Positions 1-7,048 of a DNA stretch of 45,082 bases are shown piece by piece; within the stretch, counting starts at the first letter, position 1, and every line of letters begins with the position of its first letter. Source of the DNA: Sedimentibacter hydroxybenzoicus DSM 7310 (lineage in GTDB: Bacteria; Bacillota; Clostridia; Tissierellales; Sedimentibacteraceae). A program made the translations under genes and the position numbers. The notes beneath the pieces are model-generated. The model was not told the origin of the DNA. It saw nothing but the letters and a program-made list of their open reading frames with translations, and did not search any database. The stretch spans positions 1-45,082 of the forward strand of contig NZ_JACBNQ010000026.1 of assembly GCF_013403245.1 (NCBI RefSeq), written 5' to 3'.

Positions 1-5
1 GATTG

Positions 6-75
6 ATTTTTCATGTGTCTTTCCTTAATTATTATGAAAACCCGCTAATTTTTAGCGGGTTTGTCAATAACCTGA
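6..75 (+). repeat. 70-bp inverted terminal repeat, left copy
   Basis: Positions 6-75 are the exact reverse complement of 45013-45082. The identity covers more than the hairpin at 38-62, because both unique flanks also match. It stops at base 75, the first base of the GC-rich hairpin at 75-95. There is no transposase and no visible target-site duplication. A repeat at a contig boundary, or an inverted repeat flanking the whole segment, are the two readings. Confidence 0.95.
38..62. terminator. Bidirectional terminator hairpin inside the left repeat
   Basis: There are 11-bp perfect arms (AAACCCGCTAA / TTAGCGGGTTT) around a TTT loop. The hairpin lies downstream of hypD (which reads leftward) and can serve either strand. 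An identical copy lies at 45026-45050 because it is part of the terminal repeat. Confidence 0.75.
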
Positions 76-98
76 GGCGCCGGATACCGGCGCCTTTT
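75..98. terminator. GC-rich hairpin downstream of hypD
   Basis: The 9-bp perfect arms AGGCGCCGG / CCGGCGCCT enclose an ATA loop. TTTT follows on the + strand, so it is best formed as a terminator for transcription entering from the left. It sits 6 bp beyond the hypD stop codon and probably also stops hypD transcripts together with the hairpin at 38-62. Confidence 0.7.
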
Positions 99-103
99 GG
101 TGT

Positions 104-2473
104 TTAAAAACTTTGCTCTGTTCTGTCAATTATTTCATCCTGCAATGCTTTTTCAAGATTGTTGAAATGATCTGAATAGCCTGCAACTCTTACTATTAAA
201 TCCTTGTATTCATCAGGATTTTTTTGAGCATCAATCAATGTACTTCTGTCTACAACGTTAAATTGGATATGGTGTCCCATCATCTGGAAGTAAGCTCTTA
301 TTAAAGCTGATACGTTTGCTATTCCTTCTTCTCCCGCGATTGACGACGGTGTAAACTTCTGATTTAAAAGAGTTCCTCCCGTAGAGGTATGGTCCATTTT
401 TGCACAGGACTTAATTACTGCCGTAGGACCATTCCTGTCTGCTCCTTTTTCAGGTGAAATACCGTCGGTAACAGGTTTTTCTTTTAATCTTCCGTTAGCT
501 GAAGCTGTCATAACCGAACCGAAATATATATGGCATGTGGTAGGAAGCATATCTATATGATACGTAGCACCGCATACAGATTTTCTGCCTCTTATTCTGT
601 CTCTGACATTCAAAAACACATCAACCATTATTTCATCGGCATAATCATCGTCGTTCCCGTATTTAGGAGTATGGTTCAATACCAGGTTGTGTATCATTTC
701 ATATCCTGCAAAATCAGCTTCCAATGCAGATAATAAATCCTTCATGGTGAATCTGTCTTGCTCATATACGTTATATTTCACAGATGCAAGGCAGTCTGTA
801 ATAGTTCCGATACCTACTACCTGAATGTATCTGGTATTATACTTGGATCCACCGGCATTATAATCCCTGCCGCTTTCCTTGCAGCCCGTTGTAAGAACAG
901 ACATAAACGGTGTAGGCATGTGTTCGGCGAATATTTTTTCTATTACATTGTTTCCTGTAATTTTTACGTCGATTATATGCTGCAGCTGTTTGTAAAATGC
1001 ATCTCTAAGCTGTTCATAAGAGGTAAAATCCTCAGGATTTCCGGTTTTTATACTTATTTGCTTGTTTGTGTAGTTATCAAAGCCATTGTTCATCGTAAGC
1101 TCAAATATTTTAGGAACATTCAAGTATCCCGTTAAAACGTACGCCTCTCTTCCATGACAGCCCGTTTCAACGCATCCGCTGGAACCGCCGAATCTCGCAT
1201 CCTCTAATGTCTTGCCTGAATTTAACAGCTCCTGAATCAACTCTTCAGTATTGTAGAACGCGGGTTGACCCCAGCCCTTCCTTGATATTTCAACTGCTCT
1301 TCTTAAAAATTCTTCAGGAGTTTTTTCACTTATCTGAACGTTGGAGCTTGGCTGTAACAATCTCATTTCATCCATTGCGTCAAGGATGATGTATGAAACG
1401 TCATTTACTCCATCCTCTCCTGTATAAGGATTTATACCTCCTGTATTAAGATTCGCAAAATCAGTGTATGTTCCGCTTTCTTTTAACGTAATACCAACCT
1501 TTGGAGGTGCAGGTTGATTGTTGAATTTAATCCACAAGCATTCCATCAATTCTCTTGCTTTATCATAGTCAAGAGTTCCTTCCACAACCTCTTTTTTGTA
1601 GAATGGATACAGATATTGGTCAAATTTACCCGGCGAAAAGGCATCCCAAGTATTAACTTCTGTCGTTACACCGATGTGTACGAACCAATACATCTGAATT
1701 GCCTGAGCGTATGTTTCCGGTTTATGAGCAGGAACCACATCACAGTTAGATGCAATCCATAAAAGCTCTTCTTTTCTTTCGGTATTTGTTTCTTTTTCTG
1801 CTAATTCTCTCGCATAGGCAGCATATCTTTTACCGTAAACCATGACTGCGTCGCAGGATATTGCCATTGCCTGAAGCTGAGCCTTTTTATCATAAGCATC
1901 GCGATCATTTAAAAAATCCAGCTTTTCTATTTCTTCTTCTATTTCTTTTTTTAATTCCAAAAATCCCTTGTTGTAAAATTTATCATCAGCAACAGTATGG
2001 CCCGGAGCTCTTTGTTCCATAAATTCAGTGAACATTCCTGCCGCATAGCAGTCCTTCCACTCCTGCGTCATGGATGATAATATTTTATCTCTCGTTGATT
2101 TACCCTGCCAATAAGGAAGTATCTTTTCTGCCTGAATTTTTTTGTCTTCTTCCTTTACCTTGAAGTTTATATATTCTCTGTCATTCATAACCGTCATATC
2201 TTCTACGGTGTGCGCGCAAAGCTCAGGGAAAGTAGGAACAACCTGAGGTCCTTCACTCTTCTCACCTACAATTAATTCACCCTCTCCGATATAAAGCTTT
2301 CTGTTTTCCATGTAGTACTTAAAATTCATAGCGCGAAGAACAGGTGTTTCTACAGTACCATAATATTTATTATAAAATTCCGTTTCTAATAAAGCCCTTT
2401 CAAGAGAAACACCCGGCTGTGTAGATACGCTTACTTGTCTTAACATTTTTGTTCTTTCAGTATAACCTCTCAT
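104..2473 (-). CDS. hypD: trans-4-hydroxy-L-proline dehydratase (glycyl radical enzyme)
   Basis: This 789-aa glycyl radical enzyme dehydrates trans-4-hydroxy-L-proline to pyrroline-5-carboxylate in the cytosol. The length equals Clostridioides difficile HypD, and the sequence as I recall it aligns nearly throughout. Seen directly: the thiyl-radical loop SGCVETGC with Cys434 and Glu436, the C-terminal glycyl motif RVAGYSDHF with Gly765 exactly 24 residues from the end, the APGHT motif (His159, matching HypD His160), Asp277 in NTWDAF and Tyr450. These match the HypD active-site set and the GCVETG loop rather than pyruvate formate-lyase (adjacent Cys-Cys). 4-hydroxyphenylacetate decarboxylase is about 900 aa and has a small Fe-S subunit, which is absent here. 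It lies 1 bp downstream of the activase gene and shares its sigma-54 promoter. The start follows AGGAGGTTAATATG. Confidence 0.95.
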   Translation of the reverse strand: MRGYTERTKMLRQVSVSTQPGVSLERALLETEFYNKYYGTVETPVLRAMNFKYYMENRKLYIGEGELIVGEKSEGPQVVPTFPELCAHTVEDMTVMNDREYINFKVKEEDKKIQAEKILPYWQGKSTRDKILSSMTQEWKDCYAAGMFTEFMEQRAPGHTVADDKFYNKGFLELKKEIEEEIEKLDFLNDRDAYDKKAQLQAMAISCDAVMVYGKRYAAYARELAEKETNTERKEELLWIASNCDVVPAHKPETYAQAIQMYWFVHIGVTTEVNTWDAFSPGKFDQYLYPFYKKEVVEGTLDYDKARELMECLWIKFNNQPAPPKVGITLKESGTYTDFANLNTGGINPYTGEDGVNDVSYIILDAMDEMRLLQPSSNVQISEKTPEEFLRRAVEISRKGWGQPAFYNTEELIQELLNSGKTLEDARFGGSSGCVETGCHGREAYVLTGYLNVPKIFELTMNNGFDNYTNKQISIKTGNPEDFTSYEQLRDAFYKQLQHIIDVKITGNNVIEKIFAEHMPTPFMSVLTTGCKESGRDYNAGGSKYNTRYIQVVGIGTITDCLASVKYNVYEQDRFTMKDLLSALEADFAGYEMIHNLVLNHTPKYGNDDDYADEIMVDVFLNVRDRIRGRKSVCGATYHIDMLPTTCHIYFGSVMTASANGRLKEKPVTDGISPEKGADRNGPTAVIKSCAKMDHTSTGGTLLNQKFTPSSIAGEEGIANVSALIRAYFQMMGHHIQFNVVDRSTLIDAQKNPDEYKDLIVRVAGYSDHFNNLEKALQDEIIDRTEQSF

Positions 2474-2474
2474 A

Positions 2475-3377
2475 TTAACCTCCTATTTTTACTTCATAAC
2501 CCTTACTTTCAAACATAGACATAAAACGTTGCATTTTTTCTTCTGAAGGCTTAGACATATTTTCTTCTTCATAATCCATGTCTAATTTTTTATATTTGTG
2601 CTTTGCTATGTCGTGATATGGAAGCAAATTAACTTTTTTGATATTTAGATCCTTTATAAAATCAATTATTCGTTCAATGTGATCAGTATCAGCATTTACT
2701 CCTTCAATAATTGGTAATCTGATATTTATGTTGTTATGAATTTTTGATAGTTTTTTCAGATTATCTAAAATTGTTTTATTAGAAGCTTTAATATACTTTT
2801 TGTGTATTTCATCATCCATAAGCTTGATATCATACAAAAACAAATCCGTATATTCAGCAATTCTTTCTAAGCTTTCGAAATTAACCGCTCCGCTTGTATC
2901 GACAGCAGTATGTATATTTTCTTCCTTTAATTTTTTGAACAGTTCCTCAACAAAATCTATGAACATTAATGGTTCACCACCTGAAACAGTAACTCCTCCG
3001 CCGGATTTTTCATAAAAAATCCTGTCCTTCAGTACTTCTTTCAATACTTCTTCTACACTATAGTGCTTTCCGACAACCTGTCTTGCCTCCTGAATGCAGT
3101 ATATTTCACAAAGACCGCAAAAATCACACTTATCCATATCGGTTGTAAGTATATTGCCTTCAATTTTAATGGCATTTTTGGGACATACTTTTACACATGT
3201 TCCGCACAGAACACATTTTTCAGCATCATATAATATTTGCTTTTCATATTCTTGACTTTCCGGATTATGACACCATAAGCATTTTAAAGGACATCCCTTT
3301 AGAAATACCGTTGTTCTTATACCCGGACCATCATGTATTGAAAATTTCTGAATGTTAAATATAGCGACTGTATTCAT
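2475..3377 (-). CDS. hypE: HypD-activating radical SAM enzyme (glycyl radical activase)
   Basis: This 300-aa activase uses S-adenosylmethionine and a [4Fe-4S] cluster to place the glycyl radical on HypD. The radical SAM motif is C29-x3-C33-x2-C36 (GCPLKCLWCHNP). Two ferredoxin-type four-Cys motifs follow (C55/58/61/65 and C84/87/90/94), the insert typical of activases of dehydratases and decarboxylases but absent from PflA. SGGEPL, the SAM-binding GGE motif, follows near residue 130. The start is preceded by TTTGGAGAGAAA. It is first in the hypE-hypD operon. The C. difficile locus also carries a pyrroline-5-carboxylate reductase gene, and none is adjacent here. Confidence 0.94.
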   Translation of the reverse strand: MNTVAIFNIQKFSIHDGPGIRTTVFLKGCPLKCLWCHNPESQEYEKQILYDAEKCVLCGTCVKVCPKNAIKIEGNILTTDMDKCDFCGLCEIYCIQEARQVVGKHYSVEEVLKEVLKDRIFYEKSGGGVTVSGGEPLMFIDFVEELFKKLKEENIHTAVDTSGAVNFESLERIAEYTDLFLYDIKLMDDEIHKKYIKASNKTILDNLKKLSKIHNNINIRLPIIEGVNADTDHIERIIDFIKDLNIKKVNLLPYHDIAKHKYKKLDMDYEEENMSKPSEEKMQRFMSMFESKGYEVKIGG

Positions 3378-3411
3378 TTTCTCTCCAAATAATTTTAATC
3401 AATTATATATA

Positions 3412-3427
3412 TGCAATTTTCTTGCCA
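3412..3427 (-). promoter_or_regulatory. Sigma-54 (-24/-12) promoter of hypE-hypD
   Basis: Read on the minus strand the element is TGGCAAGAAAATTGCA. This matches the consensus TGGCAC-R-N4-TTGCW at all key positions, with GG and GC at the required spacing. The expected transcription start is near 3401, about 24 nt before the hypE start codon. Expression should therefore need a bacterial enhancer-binding protein. Confidence 0.85.
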
Positions 3428-3484
3428 ATTCAAGGTGGCTTGAATCCCTATAAAATATTGTTGACTTGAAATATATTGTACAAC

Positions 3485-3528
3485 ATTTTTGCACAGTTGT
3501 CATAAATTTATGACAACTGTGCAAAAAT
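3485..3528. promoter_or_regulatory. 44-bp perfect palindrome, probable enhancer-binding-protein site for hypED
   Basis: Two 22-nt arms without a spacer form a perfect palindrome; the core is TTGTCATAAATTTATGACAA. Its centre lies about 105 bp upstream of the expected hypE transcription start, the usual place for a sigma-54 activator site. A-runs rather than T-runs follow the stem on both strands, which argues against a terminator. It could also influence the divergent MATE gene promoter at 3561-3589. Confidence 0.75.
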
Positions 3529-3560
3529 ATGCCATTTTATATTTTAGAATTGCAATAAGC

Positions 3561-3589
3561 TTGATAAGGGTGCGGAGTAATTTTATTAT
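3561..3589 (+). promoter_or_regulatory. Sigma-A-type promoter of the MATE gene
   Basis: TTGATA and TATTAT are separated by 17 bp, about 75 bp before the MATE start codon. The leader is AT-rich, and I see no riboswitch fold that I recognise in it. Confidence 0.5.
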
Positions 3590-3666
3590 TATCAACAAAT
3601 ACAGGCTTGTATAAATAAAGTTTATCAGTTAAACTAAATAATATATTTTTAAGAAAAGGAAAACAA

Positions 3667-5019
3667 ATGAGCAATAATACAAGTTTAACAGAAGGCAAAA
3701 TACTGAGTACGTTGGTTAAATTGGCGCTGCCTATAATGGGCACTTCCTTTATACAGATGGCGTACAACCTAACCGACATCATATGGCTGGGACGACTCAG
3801 CACAAATGCTGTTGCCGCTGCCGGAGCAGCCGGATTCTTTTTATGGTTCGGCTCAGCTTTAGTTATGATTACGCAAATCGGAGTTGGAGTAAATGTAGCA
3901 CAAAGCTACGGAAGAAATGATTTAGATGGTGCAAAAAAATATATTTTTAACGGTTTTCAATTAGATATTACAATAGCACTTTTGTACTCTTTATTTTTAT
4001 TTGTCTTCAGGCACAATATAATAGGTTTTTTTAATTTACAGGATACAGAAGTGATAAAAATGTCAGTTGAATATTTGACTATAATCTCCATAGGAATAAT
4101 ATTTCATTTTTTAAATCCGATATTTTCAACTATTTTAAACAGCTCGGGCAACAGTATAACACCTTTTAAAATTAATACAATCGGAATGATTGCCAATATA
4201 ATAATAGATCCCCTATTAATATTCGGGCTTGGTCCCGTACCTGCATTAGGTATAAAGGGGGCTGCGTTAGCAACTATATTGTCGCAATTTTTTGTATCAT
4301 TACTATTTTTTATAATCGGAAAAATGAATAGCACTGTTTATTCTAATGTAAATTTATTTTCAAAGCCTGAAATAAGCATAATAAGAAACATTGTAAAAAT
4401 AGGCATACCGCCTGCTATGCAAATGGGATTGCACGCTGTTATAAGTATGCTTATAACTAAAATTATTGCCGGATTCGGACCCGTAGCCGTTGCTGTTCAA
4501 AGCATCGGTTCGCAAATAGAATCTATAACATGGATGACCGCAGAAGGTTTTTCTGCCGCCATATCTGCCTTTACAGGCCAAAACTACGGCGCAGGTAAGC
4601 TGCAACGTATAAAGGATGGATATCATAAGGGCATTCAGGTGTTGGGAGGCTTGGGAATTATATCTACGCTGCTTTTAATTTTCGGAGCTGAAGCGTTGTT
4701 TACTTTATTTGTCCCACATGACCCCGCAGCAATTAAAGAAGGTATAACTTATTTGAAAATTTTGGGACTTTCACAATTTTTTATGAGCATAGAAATAGGA
4801 ACTACAGGTGCATTTAACGGCTTGGGCAGGACCGTTCCTCCAACCATTAACGGCATTATCTTAAATGCATTAAGAATTCCTTCAGCAATATTACTCGGAT
4901 CTGCAATCGGACTTTCGGGAGTATGGTGGAGCATAAGCGTAACATCAATTTTTAAAGGAATTATATTGTATGTATGGTTCAAGATAGCATTTGTTAAAAT
5001 AATGCAAGGAGAAAAATGA
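3667..5019 (+). CDS. MATE family multidrug/metabolite efflux transporter
   Basis: A 450-aa polytopic membrane protein with about twelve hydrophobic segments in two similar halves, the usual MATE size. Sequence hallmarks include the N-terminal LALPIMGTSFIQMAYNLTDIIW stretch and, at the start of the second half, IGIPPAMQMGLHAVISM. Members export cationic drugs or metabolites using a Na+ or H+ gradient; the substrate here is not readable. The start follows AAGAAAAGG. Its stop codon overlaps the start of the next gene (ATGATG), so the two are translationally coupled. This suggests that the transporter may export a compound related to the downstream PLP enzyme, which is an inference. Confidence 0.9.
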   Translation: MSNNTSLTEGKILSTLVKLALPIMGTSFIQMAYNLTDIIWLGRLSTNAVAAAGAAGFFLWFGSALVMITQIGVGVNVAQSYGRNDLDGAKKYIFNGFQLDITIALLYSLFLFVFRHNIIGFFNLQDTEVIKMSVEYLTIISIGIIFHFLNPIFSTILNSSGNSITPFKINTIGMIANIIIDPLLIFGLGPVPALGIKGAALATILSQFFVSLLFFIIGKMNSTVYSNVNLFSKPEISIIRNIVKIGIPPAMQMGLHAVISMLITKIIAGFGPVAVAVQSIGSQIESITWMTAEGFSAAISAFTGQNYGAGKLQRIKDGYHKGIQVLGGLGIISTLLLIFGAEALFTLFVPHDPAAIKEGITYLKILGLSQFFMSIEIGTTGAFNGLGRTVPPTINGIILNALRIPSAILLGSAIGLSGVWWSISVTSIFKGIILYVWFKIAFVKIMQGEK

Positions 5020-6113
5020 TGAAATATATTTGTTCGAAATGCAATGCTGAAGAAGAAGTTACAACTTATAAAGCAAAATGTGATTGCGGAGGTTTGTTTA
5101 AGCTTGATTATAAGCCTCCTAAATTTGATTTGTCATTAATCGATAGGAACACATGGAGCATTTTCCGTTATCGTAATTTTATGGCTTTAATGGATGAACA
5201 GTGGAGAAATATTTCACTTGGTGAAGGTATGACTCCAACTATTAAGTTTGATGATGATGTAATTCTAAAAATGGATTACTTCATGCCCACACTGTCTTTC
5301 AAGGACAGAGGTGCAGCCGTTTTAATATCTCATTGTAAATCAATAGGTGTAGAGTCCGTGGTGCAGGACTCAAGCGGCAATGCGGGAAACAGCATAGCTG
5401 CCTATTGTGCCAAAGCAAATATTGACTGTGAAATTTTTGTTCCGGAAGGAACATCTCCTAAAAAAATAGATATGATTAAATCCCATAATGCACGTGTAAA
5501 TGTGGTTCCCGGTTCAAGAGATAATTGTGCGGATGTATGCAGAGCAAAGGTTGAAACTGAAGGAAAATATTATGCTAACCACGTCTACAATCCGTTTTTC
5601 TACGAAGGAACAAAGACATATGTATACGAGGTATATGAACAGCTCAACAGAATTCCTCAAAATATATTTGTTCCGTTGGGAAATGGTACGTTATTTATTG
5701 GAATAATTAAGGGTCTGGAAGAATTAATCGAAAGTAATATCATCAACAAAATGCCGAACATTATAGCCGTACAAGGCGAAAACTGTGACCCTTTCATAAA
5801 AGCTTTTGAAAACAAGGAAAAACAACCTGCTTTAATAACACCTCAACCAACCATGGCGGAAGGAATTGCAATAGGCATTCCCATGAGGGGTGAAGAAATT
5901 TTAGAATATATCTATAAATATAATATAGAAATGATTACCGCACCTGAAAATCAAATTTTAAATGCACGAGCTTCCCTTGCTGCAAAAGGTATTTACTGCG
6001 AGCATACGACAGCGGCAACCTATGCAGCGTATTTAAAATATTGCAAGCTGTACGGAAAGACACCTGATTCCTTGATTCCGATGTGCGGAGCAGGACTCAA
6101 GTCAGACCATTAA
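5016..6113 (+). CDS. Threonine synthase-like PLP-dependent enzyme
   Basis: This 365-aa protein belongs to the fold-type II PLP family. A short zinc-ribbon-like N-terminus (C6, C9, C22, C24) is typical of class II threonine synthases. The PLP lysine is K96 in SFKDRGA, followed by the phosphate/substrate loop SSGNAGNS and a C-terminal GAGLKSD. Threonine synthase makes threonine from O-phosphohomoserine, but no threonine-pathway genes are nearby and the gene is coupled by overlap to a MATE exporter. A different beta-elimination or replacement reaction is therefore possible. GGAG lies just before the ATGATG start; either ATG could be used. Confidence 0.78.
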   Translation: MMKYICSKCNAEEEVTTYKAKCDCGGLFKLDYKPPKFDLSLIDRNTWSIFRYRNFMALMDEQWRNISLGEGMTPTIKFDDDVILKMDYFMPTLSFKDRGAAVLISHCKSIGVESVVQDSSGNAGNSIAAYCAKANIDCEIFVPEGTSPKKIDMIKSHNARVNVVPGSRDNCADVCRAKVETEGKYYANHVYNPFFYEGTKTYVYEVYEQLNRIPQNIFVPLGNGTLFIGIIKGLEELIESNIINKMPNIIAVQGENCDPFIKAFENKEKQPALITPQPTMAEGIAIGIPMRGEEILEYIYKYNIEMITAPENQILNARASLAAKGIYCEHTTAATYAAYLKYCKLYGKTPDSLIPMCGAGLKSDH

Positions 6114-6120
6114 TAACAAC

Positions 6121-7002
6121 TTAATTTTCAGTAAAAATATAAGTAATGTAGCTTGTTGTTTCATCCATCCTCTGTTGGACAATAAGCTCCGAATTGCTGT
6201 GATTTAACATATGTATATCGGCTTCATACAATTTGTCCATCAATTCGAGTATTGTTACAATGCTTACAGGTGAATCCAGATTGTCATTGGTGAAGGACAT
6301 AATTTTATTAATGTCCTTATTTTGGATTGCTTCCATGCTTATTAAATCCATTTGGTTCGCACGTTCCAAATCAAGGTAATGGGAAAAATCCACCGATGCA
6401 ATAAACAGTGTTTTTTCAATGTCCACCATATCACTCAGGTCACCAACCAATTTTTCTATATCCTCCGGCTTTGTCTGCTTAGACATTGCCAACCCCACTA
6501 TTTTTGCATCATTCAGATAATATTTTATGAAGGGAACAATACTTGAAACGGAATGCTCCCTTGTCATTTTGTCGTCGTCCTCTATCATAAAATCATTTTG
6601 TAAAAGCTTTCTTGTTATATCTTTCTCCGTTTTAAGTACGCCCATAGGTGTTTGCCAATCCTTCAGGGTTGTAAAAACCTTCCCCATTAAAATACTTTCA
6701 TGGTCGGGGCCTATTAAAACTACCGTTTCATATTGCTGCTTTTTTACATTCTGAAAAACCTCATGTATCAAGTCGCTTGCAAGAAGATGATGAGGTAGTA
6801 TGGAGCCGCGTATAGCGGCTCCGTGATTGTATAACTCAAATTGTTTTATATTGACGAAATAAACAGGATCATAATATAGGCATTCTATATTATTTTCACT
6901 ATAATAATTACCGTCATAGCTTTCCGGCTGCTGAGAAGGCTTTAAATCGGTTATTACGAATGCTGCTATTATTAAAAAAACTGCTAAAAATATTTTCTTC
7001 AA
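6121..7002 (-). CDS. Exported Memo-family protein (AmmeMemoRadiSam protein B-like)
   Basis: This 293-aa protein has an N-terminal signal or membrane anchor (about residues 4-20, very hydrophobic) followed by a Memo domain. Family motifs seen are LPHH, IGPDHES, REHSVSSIVPFIKYY and ASVDFSHY. The histidines and aspartates correspond to the metal-binding pocket of Memo proteins, which are related to extradiol dioxygenases. Its biochemical function is not established. It starts with TTG after GAGGAAACCA and lies 46 bp downstream of the macroglobulin-like gene on the same strand, so the two probably form an operon. The cytosolic AMMECR1 and radical SAM partners usual for this family are not in this window. 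The 3' end converges on the PLP gene with a 7-bp gap and no clear terminator. Confidence 0.82.
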   Translation of the reverse strand: MKKIFLAVFLIIAAFVITDLKPSQQPESYDGNYYSENNIECLYYDPVYFVNIKQFELYNHGAAIRGSILPHHLLASDLIHEVFQNVKKQQYETVVLIGPDHESILMGKVFTTLKDWQTPMGVLKTEKDITRKLLQNDFMIEDDDKMTREHSVSSIVPFIKYYLNDAKIVGLAMSKQTKPEDIEKLVGDLSDMVDIEKTLFIASVDFSHYLDLERANQMDLISMEAIQNKDINKIMSFTNDNLDSPVSIVTILELMDKLYEADIHMLNHSNSELIVQQRMDETTSYITYIFTEN

Positions 7003-7048
7003 TGGTTTCCTCTATACTCTTAAGCTGTTAAAAAAGTTCATCAGCCTG

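Noticed and set aside
758-1135. Plus-strand frames inside hypD (and many similar antisense frames elsewhere, for example 8844-9269 and 41787-42218)
   Set aside because: They lie wholly inside well-supported genes on the other strand, lack convincing ribosome-binding sites and resemble no protein family.
104-2473. Pyruvate formate-lyase or 4-hydroxyphenylacetate decarboxylase identity for the glycyl radical enzyme
   Set aside because: The single Cys434-Glu436 loop rules out PflB. The 789-aa length, the active-site residues and the lack of a small Fe-S subunit gene argue for HypD over the decarboxylase.
3485-3528. The 44-bp palindrome as a terminator
   Set aside because: It lies between divergent gene starts, has no spacer loop, and is followed by A-runs rather than T-runs on both strands.
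3590-3666. A riboswitch before the MATE gene
   Set aside because: The leader is short and AT-rich, and no known aptamer pattern could be recognised by eye.
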